64,000 bases of DNA from Isoetes taiwanensis. Taxonomy: Eukaryota > Streptophyta > Lycopodiopsida > Isoetales > Isoetaceae. Location of the stretch: assembly GCA_021234155.1 (NCBI GenBank), contig JAJEKV010000005.1:23077584-23141583 (forward strand), read 5' to 3'. Shown in pieces: positions 35,201-47,379 of the stretch. The notes beneath the pieces are model-generated. The model did no database searches. It was not told the origin of the DNA and saw only the letters and a program-made list of their open reading frames with translations. A program made the position numbers and the translations under genes. Every line of letters begins with the position of its first letter. Position 1 is the stretch's first letter.

Positions 35201-38151
35201 GGGTCGGAGAGATTAATCAAGCATACATGAATGATGTGCGTGACATCCCTCGGGAGTTCAAGGAAGTGTTTCCTAAGAGTTGACTCGAGTTACCCCGCGG
35301 AAGATATGTTGATCATGCGATTGAATTGGTTCCAGAGCTTCTCCTCCATCAAAAGCTCCATATAGATTTGCTTTGTCGTCGAAAGTTAGTGGAATTAAAA
35401 AACAGCTTAAAAGAACTTTTAGATCAAGGATACATACAAAATTTCTAGTATTTCACCTTTTGGTGCTCCAAAGATATTTGTTAAGAAAAAGATGGTTCTA
35501 TGCATGTGTGTTGATTATAGGCAATTAAATGATATCACAATTAAGAATAAGTATCCATTGCCTAGAATAGATGACTTATTTGACCAACTTCAAGGAGCTT
35601 CATTATTTTCAAAGATAGATCTTAGATCCTGATATCACCAAAGGATATACCCAAAACAAGATACTGCACTTTGAATTTGTGGTTATGCCTTTGGTTTGAC
35701 AAAATGCACCAGCAACTTTTCGTTCATGAATGATCTTTTCCGTGAATATCTTGATAAGTTTGTCCTCGTGTTCTTTGATGATATACTTATTTATTCAAAG
35801 AATCTGAAGAGCATGAGAACATCCGAGAATTGTTTTGGGTATTTTAAAAAGAGAAAAATTGTATGCTAAGAAAGTCAAGTGTTCATTTTGTAGCAATCAA
35901 ATGGATTATTTAGGTCATATTGTTTCAAAGAGAGGGAATTAAACCCGACCCCAAAAAGGTTGAGGCGGTAAGAGAATGGCTGCCCTTAAAAAACCCAAAA
36001 ACAAAAGGCCATTCTTAGGACTTGTGGTTTCTATAGAAAATTTATCAAAAGTTTCAACAATAGCAAGTCCCTTGACTACGCCACAAAATCAAATATTGCT
36101 TTTCAATGGAATGAGAAATGTGAGAAAGCTTTCGTGGAATTAAAAGAGAAGTTGATAAATGCTACCGCTTTAAAAGTGGCGATCCGAAAAGAAGTATCGT
36201 GTTATGACAGATGCTAGTGGGGAAGGGACAGAGTCGATTGATGCAAGATGTATGTGTGTGCATATATTTCTCATAAGTCGAACGATGCCGAACCTAAATT
36301 ATCCCATGATCGTGAACTATTGGCAATTGTGCATGCACTTAGAGCTTGAGACATTACCTATTAGGAAATCATTTTGAGGTGCATACCGACCATGCTAGCC
36401 TTATGCACTTTATGAAGCAACCTAATTTGAATTTGAGACAACAGAGATGGATGGAATTTCTTCAAGAGTATGACTTTCGACACTAATTATAAAACCGCAA
36501 AGACAAATGTCGCTATGCATGCTTTGTCTAGACTTCCAGCTTGTTATTCAATAACGATGATTACTTATGATTGGTTGGATGAGGTGAAAAATACTATTGC
36601 TATAGACAATTATTTTGGACCAAAATTAAAGGAGGTACAAAAAGAAAATCTAGAGATAAATGATAATTATAGTTTTGAATGTGGAATATTGAGATACAAA
36701 TCAAGAGTTTGTATTCCCAAGAATAGATCACATTAAAAAGAAGATACTAAATGAATGTCATGATGCAAAGAATATCGTGTCATCCGTGGTTTCATAAGAC
36801 ATATCACAAGGTAAAGAGAAGTTTCTTTTGGCCGATTAAAAGATTATGTTCGTAGTATATCCAAAATTGTGTGATGTGTTCAAGCAAAGTGTTAAGGTCG
36901 AATGTGATTAGGGCACCCGGCTTTTGCAGCAAGTACTATTCCGTAAAAGAAAATGGGAATCTATTAGCATGGATTTCATAGTAGAATTGCCAAGAACACA
37001 AACAAGAAAGGATGCTATTCTTGTGGTGATTGACAGATTGACTAAGCATGCTCACTTCTTTCCAGCTAGAAAACAATAACAAATAAGGAAACCGCTAATA
37101 TCTTTATTCATGACATCTTTCGCTTACACGGTATTCCTACAAGTATTGTTTCGTATAGAGATCCAAGGTTTACTAGTAACTTTTGGACTTCGCTTTTCAA
37201 GGAGTTGGAACTCAATTGCAGATGAGCAATGCCTTATCACTCATAAACCGATGGGCAAAACGTAAAGAGTAAAAAGATTCTTGAGGATATGTTGCGGATG
37301 TACTGTCAAGACAATCCAATGAAATGGGAAGGATTGTTACCTTTAGCAGAGTTTGCTTACAATAATTCTAAACAGGAATCAATAGGAATGACACCTTTTG
37401 AAGCACTTTATGGACAGATGATCATATGCCCCAATAAATTGGTATGATCCCATGGTTAAATCCAAATTTCTAGACGATGTTGAGGAATATGCATAAAGTG
37501 CAGCTTTTATAAGAAGCAAAGCCAGCGTAAGCACAACATAGACATGTAAGCAATTTGCGCATAAAGCATAGAATACATAGGGAATTCAAGGTGGAGACCT
37601 TGTATATCTTCGTCAAACCAAAGAAAAGTCAACTCGAATTGGAAAATGTAGCAAACTTGCTCCAAGATATGCCGGTCCTTTCAAAATCATTAAAAAGGGT
37701 GGGGAACCTAGCCTACCAATTAGAGCTGCCACCACATGTAAAGATTCATGATGTTTTTCATGTCGGGCTTATTAAAACCCTCCTTACATGATGGAGATCA
37801 AGTGCTTCCCGGATTTGCAATTAATCCAGAGAATAACACCTTTGAAGTAATGCCATCCCAAATATTGCAAAGATTCGAACGGAAGTCGCAGAGTAGAACG
37901 ATCAAAGAAATCCTTATACAATGGGCGGATTACCCTATAGAGGATGCAACGCGGATGGAGTTAAACGAGGTCAAGCAAAAAATATGCTAAAGATTTTCCA
38001 AACCTTTTTCAATCTATATCATGCCATGGAATAAGGCTATCTAAAAGATGTATCAAACTTGTTAAGTATAAAAAGTACATGAAGTTGTGAAGGAGAGTAT
38101 ATTTCGTAATAATGTGATGTGGAGTTTTATTCGACGAGGACGCCGAATCCT
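32260..38151 (+). pseudogene. Ty3/gypsy gag-pol, second copy, 5'-truncated element
   Basis: Same order as the first copy: gag (32260-33180), the 1-kb insert (33190-34240), zinc knuckle and protease (34270-34920), reverse transcriptase (35330-36220), RNase H and integrase (36220-37260), then a C-terminal region. Almost every domain is broken by indels that alter CAG or CTG words of the first copy. From 37555 the sequence is clean again and is better than the first copy: LPPHVKIHDVFHVGLIKTLL leads into a chromodomain-like block (RTIKEILIQWADYPIEDAT, 37748-37990). A C-terminal chromodomain would place the element among chromoviruses, whose integrases target heterochromatin. Confidence 0.85.
33200..33930. 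repeat. Second copy of the CATGCA-rich tandem repeat
   Basis: Corresponds to 5236-5960. GCATGCATGC runs are visible at 33252-33316 and 33656-33695. Copy lengths differ from the first unit by many small indels. Confidence 0.75.
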
Positions 38152-38164
38152 AAAGGGATAAGAA
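38152..38164 (+). other. Polypurine tract of gypsy copy 2
   Basis: AAAGGGATAAGAA directly precedes the LTR start and is identical to 10160-10172. Confidence 0.8.
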
Positions 38165-39686
38165 TGTGATGTGAGTTTTATTGTGATTATCTCTAAGCTA
38201 TAATAAATAATAAGGGGTGACGTGGCATAAGGGGTGACGGGCAAATGAACTAAGGAAGGAAGTTAGAATTAAAAAAAAAGGTCGGTGAACGAGAAGGAGG
38301 GGAAGGCAGGATCGAGTGATAAGAAGAGAGAGAAATAGTGATTTGAAGAAGCGATTTTGGAGGTAAGATTAAACCTGATGTTTGTTTTAAAAGAAAAGGG
38401 GAATTCATCTTAAGAGCAGGAATAATTATGGGCTGGAGTATCAGAGAAACAAATGCTCTTGTAATTTCGATTCTTTATGCAACCATGAATTGATGGTTCT
38501 TATACGAACCAAGTGCCAAAATTCTCCTATTAAGCCAACTCCAGACCTGGTAGATCCCTCTGGGATCATTTTCACTATGCAATGAAAGGAATCCGGCTGC
38601 TGTTTGCGCTAGAAACCATGATTGTAGGGCTTCACAATCCGTTGGGCTTCACAATCCATGTCACAAGAAACCATGAATCGTGTAGGTAAACAAGAAAGAT
38701 CAGGCACAAATAGACACAAAGACGAAGAACAGATGCAAACACAGAAAATAAGGGTTAGATGTGTGAGAAAAATAGAACCAGCTCCAAATCGATATGTTCC
38801 TGGAGCCACAGGGCCGAAAACCTGCCGGAAAATCCTGCCGAAATGTCTAATTATGGATTATGCTGCAAATGCTTCTGATGGAAGGGCCGGCCGATGGTTG
38901 CTGTCTGCCCTAAAAATCGAACCAGCAAGGGTCCTTTTTGGCCCACCCAATCGGGTGATGCCACATCATTGCCATTTAAAAGTTTAATTCATTCCTATGC
39001 TTGATGTTTTTCTGCCCTTGAATATTTTAACATGCAAGATGGTTTTGGCGATACTAGACAACGCCGCTTCTAGTCAAGTTGTGTGGCATGTCATAAAATA
39101 AGAATGGTCGGGCATCGCTTTGAATAAGAGATAAGTCATCAAGCATGAATATCTTGTTAACAGAGAGAGCGCATACGTTCTAGTGATATCCTTAATCATT
39201 AACAATGTTTTGTTTAATAAAGAACCTATGAATGCATACTTTAGAATGAAGTTACACTTGGGATTTTTCTATGGAAGATATTTATTAGGTCTTGTAAGTA
39301 GACACACGTTAGTAAATAGCCTTTCGCGAATTAGTATATCCATTAACAAAATATTGGAAATCGCCATGTTGCTAGCCCCGATTGCACCTTTGGTCCGCCC
39401 ACAACTCTCCTGGGAGAATAAGCGTAAATCGAGGTCAAAGGAAAGTGTTAAGCACTCAAAGACTAGCGAAAGGGGGCACCCACGGCTCGCCAGTGCGACT
39501 CCGACCGGGTCACGCCGAAGTTGCTTCTAGGTGAAGGTCTTTTCCCGAGCTAGAGACCCGTAGCTTAGGGAGACCGCTACATATTACTTGGGACTTGGGG
39601 ACGACGTGTAGGTTCTGCACCCGTGAGATCTTAGGCTTGTGTGAATTATTTCCATAACATCAAGTGTCGGGCGAAGGTCCGTCACA
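38165..39686 (+). repeat. 3' LTR of Ty3/gypsy element (copy 2)
   Basis: Begins TGTGATGTGAG and ends GTCACA. The first 850 bases are clean and closely match the first LTR; the final 300 bases are corrupted. The correct target duplication CGGGA follows. It also carries the ATGTTCCTGGAGCCACAGGG segment in intact form, where the second LTR is altered. Confidence 0.85.
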
Positions 39687-39691
39687 CGGGA
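39687..39691. repeat. Target-site duplication, right copy (CGGGA)
   Basis: Matches 1093-1097. The pairing of the outer LTRs shows that the right flank of the original insertion is best preserved in the second unit. Confidence 0.6.
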
Positions 39692-42168
39692 GACTCGCTC
39701 CCATCTCTCGCTAATGCCAATTGGAGGTCCCTCCCAATGTGACAAAATGGCAAAGCTAACCCATTGATGCAATTTTCCAAACATTAAGAAGCATGCCATT
39801 TAGCAAAAACAAGTGTTACGTTAGCGAAAGAAATGTTAGATTAGTGCATCAACTAGACCTAAATGGTAGTTTACAACAGCAAACGACCAATTCAAGCCCA
39901 ACCTGCACCAAAATACTACATCCAAATTAAATATGCCAGCAATATTTGTATAACGAGGACCTCTTCCTCATTTTTTCCAATCGCTGATAAGGCTATAAGT
40001 ATCCCAAAGATCTACACCTCACATCAGATGACATAACCAAGGAGGGAATCAACGTAGTTTACTAAGCCACCTTCACCCTTGCCTCCCAGGGTAGTTTCGA
40101 GGGTAGAATACATCCTCTGAGCATTTTTGTCACGTACACCAAACCATTAGTTGTTTGCCATAGTCTTTGCCGCAATCAATTTTTATTTTGTGTACAACAT
40201 TTCATTTTTTTAAGTCATATATATATTCAGGAAGGAAAATTTACGAAAATGCCATTTGTTGATGAATGTTCATAAAGACATATTCCAACTTAAATTACCC
40301 ACTAAATGCTAAGGGCACTTTTGAAATAAATATAATTACAGACAATGCATCCATATAGATTCAAATAGAGTCTTCCCAACGAGATCAAATTCATTAAATC
40401 AGAGTTGAACTTTACAAGTTAATGTCCTTTTTGAGTTGTTCTATATCCACAAAAAATTTAAAACACTAACTTTAAGATTCAAACAACGCTTAAGATTACT
40501 TTACTCTTATTGGTTAAGACCTTACCTAATGTTTTCCATTTTTAAAGGCATTTTGGTAACTTAGGAAAAAGTTAAAGGGCATTCTGAATAAGCAGGCACT
40601 AACATATAAGCAATACTTGTTGCACAATTCGTTGCTTTTGCTATGTCACTTTAGCAAGAGGACATTGATCCTTCGTATCATTTTGTTTCTTATTGAAAGC
40701 GATCAACGCATAAGCTGTGCGAATGGCAGGTTTAGCAGCTAGAATCTTCTTCCAAAGCTTGGCTGACATATATCCTTACTTTTGTTATCCTCTTATAATT
40801 TATCTTAATCAGCAGGGCAGATAGCCAAAGCATGCTTTAGTTGCCTGCGCGAAGCTTTGCATACAACCATATGCTCCTTTCTTACTTGCTGCCTCGTGCA
40901 TTCTAAGGCAGATGCATTGCTTACCTTCTAAGCTCTTGAATAGCTTGTAGGCATGATTAGAATGACCAAACTCAAACTGGAAGTCCATCCTTATTGGACT
41001 CATGTGTGTGTAAAGAGAGAGTCCGGCAACTTAATTATTAGTACTGGTGCAACAATGTTGATACATGTGTTCTTATGCCGATAATCTTATAGCAGGATCT
41101 AAATAAGAGAAAACTGTGTCCAAGTACAGTAGAATCAGAATTTCCTTTATCCTTGTTAAAAAATAAAGTCCTAAATTGATCCATTGATTTTAAAAGATCC
41201 TTACCCATCGGCTACAAGTTTTCTTGCTAACAATCTTTCCTCTAAAAATGCATTTCCTCTGCTCTCATAATGCTGTCTCTAGGATTGCTAGAAATCTAAG
41301 AGCAATCTCTTAAGACCTCAACTCCCCTTCCCTTAATTGATACGACTGCTTTTGGAAGGCTATGCCTCACAAACTACTATACCACACTCCTATTGCCTGG
41401 TCTTCGGCAACAAGAACACTTAAAATATACTAAGTGCAACCACACAAGCAGATGGCCATTTCCATGGCACCATTTAAACCATGAAATTGGATATGTATCT
41501 CTATTGCACTTGTCGTTTTCTATCCTCTTTCTTTTCATTGTTGAAACACTGTTGTCTTCAAACCAATCCAGACAGACCTGAAATGCACACAAACCAAGGT
41601 ACGTCTGCAGCTTGCAATAGCCAGGTTCAAATTCCTTCTAAAGATTATATTTGTATATCTTATTGCAACTAGAAACTGGCTATTCCAGTCTTGCAAGGAA
41701 ATAAGAATGTACCTTGGCTCCTGAGATTTTTGAAAAATGTTAACAAAAATATGCTGGCAATCAGAGAGCCAACCAAGGCACGACCTATACAGACCCATGC
41801 AAAAAGATAAAACAAATCCATATACAACTATTACATGCCAGCATGGCATCTTATAACTATCTGGATGCAGAAAACATAGCCTTGGACAAAGAAAGGTACG
41901 AAATGAGAAGAGCACAGACAATAAAAACCCAGTACCTTAGAAGAATGGGCTGCTGATTTGGAATTCTGAACCATGCAAATATTTTGAAATTTTTTGTTTC
42001 ATACTTGCAAATAAGCTGCTTAGTCTTAGCAGAAACTAGAAAATTCTGTTGTGCATTATAACCTTCAACAGCTTGCCCTCTAGTTGATTCCAATTTGCAC
42101 CAACACACACCAGAAAGGGCACAAATTTTCCAATATTCCACTTGAATGTGTGATGGGACAGAAATTAT
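39692..42168. other. Intergenic flank, second copy; possible small exon
   Basis: Matches 11667-14150 and is clean from about 40300. On the minus strand at 40809-41003 a 64-codon reading contains ...CTTAGAAG followed by GTAAGC, a good splice donor, preceded by an acceptor-like ACTTCCAG. This could be part of an unidentified host gene but has no recognisable family. The portion next to 42168 should be the U2B'' 3' UTR. Confidence 0.5.
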
Positions 42169-43748
42169 CTATTTCTTTGCATAGGAAATTTCCATGGCAT
42201 TTTTGGCTGTTATCTTGAAGTCTTGCAATGCCTCGAGAGCAGTTGTTGCTTGTCCTTCATCTCCATATTCTACGAAAGCAATCCCAGGCTTTGCCTCAAC
42301 CATTCTCACTTCCTTGAAACCAGGGTACTGGCAGAACAAGGCATGCAAGGCGTCATTTGTAGTCTCATGAGGAAGGTTCTGGATAAACAGTATGTTGTTG
42401 GGAGGAGCCTTGTGATCCTGCCTTGACGGCTTGACAGGCTGTGCTTGAAATCCATTTTGCTGCAGATAAAAAAGAAAAATATTTATGCTAAACCTCTACG
42501 ACGGAAGTAATATCCTCCTCCAAAACATTGCTTACCTGTGTTGGTTGTGGGATCGGTGATGCAGAGCTAGTAGTTTCATTCTGCTCGCGTTTCTTCTTTT
42601 CGGCTATACAAAAATGTATTGTAAGCACTTCTTGCATGCCAAAAGTGATATATAAAAGAAGTAAAAGAATGCAATGTTTGATGCTAAGACTCTATATACA
42701 AACCACATAGTTCAAATTTGAAGGTCAAGAAAATATACAGAGAATGTAAAGGAAGAGTATAAGGTTAGTAACAGCATACAGAACATTAAATACATAACCA
42801 AATCAACAAGCCACAGAAGAAACCTGCTAAAGTTACAGAAGACATAATTTTTATCTAACACTTCACTGTCAAGAAACTCACATTTTTCTTCCATCTTTTT
42901 CCTTTTCTCTTTAGGAACAAAGGTCCCATCGAGCTTACTCATTACATCCGACTTCGTCTTCGCATACTGTATTTTCTGCAAATTCCACAGAGACAAAATT
43001 TAGGCTGCAAAAAAAGGAATCAAACTGCAAAATGACAGAAAGGCTTTGGCCAATGAAGCATAACAAAGCAGAGGATTTCTAATTTTCTGGCGCAAGCATC
43101 AGTAATTGCTTAACTAAGAAATATTGATGCATCCTTTATGAAACATGAGAACGTATTGGGCCAAAGTGATAGACCTAATAACGTAGTTCACATTATTTCT
43201 CAAGAGAATCAATCCTCATACGCACATGGACGAATGAATGAGGGCAAAAGGCTTTAGAACAAACCATAGGCCTGTCATAAAAAGGAAAATCCTTCATGTT
43301 CCGAAGCGCATATGTTGCAGATGTCACATCATCAAACACAACCCATGCTTGTCCTCTTAGCTTCTCTGTTCTGCACGCAACTATATCAAGAATCCTCCCA
43401 TACTGAGAAAACAGGGCATATAACGACTTCTTCAATTCTGACACAACAAAAAAATGTATCAGTCAGAGCCCTAAAAGAACAATGCCGCTCCTTCTTATTA
43501 TAAAATTTAGACTGGAATTCTTATAGTTTCTCAATTTCATCTAGTAAAGGGGTTGTGTTCTTAACCACATGCAACCGAATGCTCTTCAGAGAGCTAACAG
43601 TATCATATCCATCCACTAATACGTCAAAAGCCATTCATTCGCTACTAACCAATATACTTCAACACGTATAGGTACCTGTTTTTTTTATTCGTTCGTGGAG
43701 ATTCTTGATGTATATGGTCTGGCTCGGAGGAATGTCGGCCTGCATCAT
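42169..43748 (-). CDS. U2B'': U2 small nuclear ribonucleoprotein B'' (intact, five exons)
   Basis: U2B'' binds stem-loop IV of U2 snRNA together with U2A' and is part of the U2 snRNP that recognises the branch point in nuclear splicing. Coding exons on the minus strand are 43676-43748, 43265-43437, 42882-42975, 42536-42603 and 42169-42459; all introns are GT-AG and the joined frame is open for 232 codons plus TAG, the usual plant length. RRM1 has RNP2 IYIKNL (residues 12-17) and RNP1 RGQAWVVF (52-59); a Lys-rich linker (about 105-120) follows; RRM2 has ILFIQN (159-164) and GIAFVEY and runs to the C-terminus. A second ATG follows directly after the first. The copy at 14151-15702 is frame-broken. 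Confidence 0.93.
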
Positions 43749-43766
43749 CTTCTCGTTCTCTCGCTT

Positions 43767-43775
43767 AAACCCTAA
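43767..43775 (+). promoter_or_regulatory. Telo-box (AAACCCTAA) upstream of U2B''
   Basis: The motif starts 19 bases before the ATG in the gene direction, so it is probably in the 5' UTR or core promoter. Telo-boxes are common in plant promoters of ribosomal protein and RNA-processing genes active in dividing cells. Pyrimidine-rich TCTTCTCGTTCTCTCGC (plus strand) lies between it and the ATG. The first copy has the same motif. Confidence 0.6.
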
Positions 43776-43837
43776 TCGGACGTTGGGTCATAGAGAAGAC
43801 GGGGGCCTTTGGAGGGATATATGGTGTATTATTGTAG

Positions 43838-43980
43838 ATAACGCCCTGGCCGAGGGTGTTATTGAAAAACATTTCTGAGGGCCATCAAAATGGCCAGGGT
43901 ATGAGCACCGCACCCTCCTGAGCCATTTTGATGGGCCGAATTTTTTTTTTTTCAATAACACCCAAGGGCCAGGGTGTTAT
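43838..43980. mobile_element. Foldback (MITE-like) element, second copy
   Basis: Same structure as 15792-15934 with slightly better arm pairing: about 32 bases at each end are complementary with three or four mismatches, and an inner pair of 16 bases closes the loop. It is 90 bases upstream of the U2B'' ATG and so lies in its promoter. Transcription through it would give a long hairpin, a possible small-RNA source. Confidence 0.75.
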
Positions 43981-45302
43981 CGCCCTGAACAGACTGCCCC
44001 GAGAGTTTTGGGTCATCCGATCACCATCAAAATTGATCTAAATCCTCCACACTACCCCGAGAATTTTAGGCCATCCAATCACCATCAAAATTGATCTAAA
44101 ATCCTCCATTTTCATAATAGCCTATTGTGTTATGAAGTAGCAGTGTGTTATGGCTCCAGTAAACCACTGATCAAGATTGATCTCAACTGTTGGATCACTA
44201 TAAACTTGAGGGGCGGTGTGTTAAGGATTGAAATATTCCAGTCTCTCGAGTGTCTCGCTTAGGGACGATTTACATGTGCCGTTCGTTATTCGCGACCTTC
44301 GTCACTTTCTTTAGGTTTCCAAGATAAAATAGGATGGCGTCATGATGTTGCTTGATATGGTTTGAGGCCAGATCTTGGGAAGTCAGCATCTAATTATCAT
44401 ATATCGAGGATCAAACCTCAATGTCTAGATGTTTTTGCTCAGTAGTTGGTTGGGGCATGATGGTTAAAGTGTCATATTAATATTCATATGGAGCAAGCAC
44501 GTGGGAGTGGTCCATAGCAAATGGGTTTGACAAGCTATAATAAATATATTACGTAAATGTTACTCTTAATGCCTTCCAAGTGCATATATAAAGGGGCATA
44601 AGGTAACATATACAAGAAATTTATTGCAGCGGCCATGTATTTTGATAATGAGTCGACTTAGCAAGAGATAGCTAAAATTGTTAAACATGGAGATCACGAA
44701 GGCCTTGAGGATAGTGGCCTCAAAGGGCTACGTGATAAATTAACTTTGATCAAAGATTAGTGATCTACGATACTTTTTATAGGCAATGCTTGTGAATGCA
44801 CAATAGGACTAAGATTCCAATGTTATTTTTCTGACCTTGAATTGTTTCCGAAAAAATTTATCTTGCCAGGTTGGCATCATTAATGGTAGGAGATACCATT
44901 GTGGTTTCAGAAACAGTAAAAAATCTGAATGTAATTCCAATTCTTGTCATATCTACCATATCAAGACAAATAATGGAAAGAAATTTTAATTTACCAATCA
45001 TGGTACCTTCATCAACCTCTACATGGTAACTACAAATTATCTAAGTTATAACAAACTATAGCATGTCAAAACTGATTTCAATGCTATGTGATGCAGGAAA
45101 TAATTAGAATTTACCAGTATAAGATCGCTTTGAAGGTAAATTTACGTAGATATGTCATACGACTTGGATGTCACAACTTGGCAAAGCACATACTTTGGAG
45201 GTGCTGAAGACTAGAAACAATTGAATGAAAAGGCACAAAAAAGCTCTCCTATGGCAGCATGACGACTGCAAAGCAAGAAAGAATAAAGCCATGAGAAAAT
45301 TC

Positions 45303-45615
45303 GACCTTAAAAGAAAAATAGATCTGTGGAAGAGTTTTTCTATTGCTTGAGTTCTGAGTACAAGCATCTTGCATATCAAGGTCCAAATTCACCATATTGA
45401 AGCCCCAAGAAATTTGAAGGTCCAGTTCATCAGATTGAAGCCCCCTTTGTACTGCTCCAGAAAAGAAAAATAGGTACGTGAAAGAAAATTTGTAGAGCTT
45501 TTCTATTGTTTGAGTTCTGAATACAAGTCTTGTCCAAATTCGCCATATTGAAGCCCCAATAAGTTTTGAAAGTCCAATCCATCTGATGGAAGCCCCCTTT
45601 GTACTGCATCCAGAA
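45303..45615. repeat. Diverged direct repeat, about 150-bp period (second copy)
   Basis: Second-unit counterpart of 17265-17575 with the same shared words in the same order. Confidence 0.72.
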
Positions 45616-45658
45616 AATGAAATTACAGGGTTCTAAAATGCAAATTGCAGTTTGAATC

Positions 45659-45980
45659 TGGTCACTCTATCAAAGTGGTGCTTAGTCTGGTCAACTGGAC
45701 CTTGAACTTGTGAAATAGAGGTTGAATTTGGGGAAGAAAACACCTACAACATTAGACCTGAGATTATTCCTGAGTGAGCTACAGCCTGTTTTATCACTTC
45801 CTGTTTATATAGGCATTTATCATGGCCACTCTATCAGAGTGGGGCTTAAATCTGGTGGATTGGACCTCGAATTTGTGAAACAGAGGTTGAATTTGGTGAA
45901 GAACTAAGATTATTCGTGAGTGAGCTACAGCCTGTTTATCATGTTGATACAACCTGTTTATTTAGGCGTTCATCATGGCT
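45659..45980. repeat. Diverged direct repeat, about 160-bp period (second copy)
   Basis: Second-unit counterpart of 17621-17945. Confidence 0.72.
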
Positions 45981-46774
45981 ATCATGGGCATTATGGCTAA
46001 TAAGCATGCAAAAATCCAACGACAGAGATCTAAAATCTCAAATCAAATATATATCCAAGACAACATCAAGGGCTGTTCTCCAGCTCTTTTGAATGTTTAT
46101 GTACATTCAGGTTTTCCTCTTGAATCAGGAATTTCCTCTCGAACTCTTTCCTTGATAAGAGTTGCAAAGGGATTGTTTTACTGCATAAGAGTTTCAAAGG
46201 GGATTCTTTTACTGCATAATTCTACAGATAAGTGGAGATGAATTCATTGAGAAACTGAAAGAGAACCAGGGGGTTAGTCTCCTAAATTTCCGATCACAAT
46301 CCTTATTTTCCAGTTTGAGTTTTTATTTGCCAGCAAAAAAATTGTGGGGTTTCCTTCAAAATTTGGCAAATAATCATTAGTTTATATTTAACACATTTGT
46401 CGGCAAATTATCTGGTTAGAGCTATTGGGGATTTCGAAGCTTGGAATGAACCCATTGACGTCAAGCCTTAAATAGGAAATCCCAACGGTTGTATTGACTG
46501 CTTGGTTCGGGTGTATCGAGGTTTAAATGCATGTGTCCAATCTACTTATTTAAAAAGTTTTTGGCTCGCCGGACTCACGCCGGCGCTAACGCTGTTTCCG
46601 GCAATTGTTACGCCGGTTTTCCATTTTCAGGGCATTTTTTTCCTTCAGGATTTCTTGACGTTATTTTTTTTCAGAGTGGAGCAGAGCGTTATTTGCCAGC
46701 AGCAGCGAAGATCATGGGGCGGTAATTTCCTCCGCCATCCATGATTAAGGAAATGGGGTTTAAATGGGGTTTAA

Positions 46775-47180
46775 ATCCCCAACAAATCACGCTTCCTTTC
46801 CTCCACAAGCATCTCCGATTTCAGCAAGATTATTCAGCAAAGCCCCATCTCCGATTTCTTCTTACCAGGCCGTTCCAGAGCTCTTGGAAGTGGAAGTAAC
46901 AAGGTTTGCTCTTATAAAAGATTGAATGTCGTTTACAATGCATGCTCATCGGGCTAATATATTTATATTTTTCTCTTTGTCTGCAGATTCTCGGTGGTGT
47001 ATTCGGCTCTGTCAAAGGGGGCTTCTGGAGCTTTGAGCATCTCTCTTTTGGAAGTAACAAGGTTTGTTAGAATCGTTTTCTTCAGACTCTCTTATTGGTG
47101 TTGAGCAAAGCGCCAGAGTTCCAGATTCACAGCCGCTGCAAAGGGTAGATATCTTCTTACCAGGCCGTTTTCTTCAGACT
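46775..47180 (+). other. Exon-like cluster interrupted by the copia insertion
   Basis: Three consecutive splice-compatible segments are visible. Segment A (46775-46903) is open for 43 codons and ends GSGSNK before GTTTGC. Segment B (46987-47061, 25 codons) follows the strong acceptor CTCTTTGTCTGCAG and also ends FGSNK before GTTTGT. Segment C starts at 47086 after TTTTCTTCAG. Phases are all zero. A and B share their last codons, and C begins a 92-bp unit repeated at 47166, inside which the copia landed. No family is recognised and no start codon is clear; this may be a host gene fragment or Helitron-carried exons. Confidence 0.4.
47176..47180. repeat. Target-site duplication of copia composite (AGACT), left copy
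   Basis: AGACT flanks the composite on both sides (47176-47180 and 54641-54645). Only the outer LTRs are flanked by it, so the three-LTR structure behaves as one insertion. Confidence 0.88.
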
Positions 47181-47379
47181 TGTTGAACTTTTCTAGTTTA
47201 CTATGAAAACAAGTGAAAGAAATATTTGACCACAAAAGAAGATACTTCTATTCAATGAATCGTGTTACAATATATAGTCCATAAAAGATATTTTTATGGT
47301 AAAAAGGTGAAAGCTAATAGTAGCAATCGTTGCCTTTTTATAAAGGCACGCTGCCTAAGAATAGGCAGCCTCGCTAACA
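47181..47379 (-). repeat. Copia LTR, 3' end of composite (second unit)
   Basis: Complete 199-bp LTR, clean. Followed on the plus strand by CCCCACC (polypurine tract on the coding strand, 47380-47386). Confidence 0.9.

Larger units (their letters stand above)
43981..46774. other. Intergenic with local direct repeats, second copy
   Basis: Matches 15935-18700 almost base for base. It contains the two tandem direct repeats listed separately at 45303-45615 and 45659-45980. No gene, RNA or transposon protein is recognised. Confidence 0.6.

Noticed and set aside
43767-43775. Telomeric repeat remnant
   Set aside because: A single AAACCCTAA next to an ATG is a promoter telo-box; there is no tandem array.
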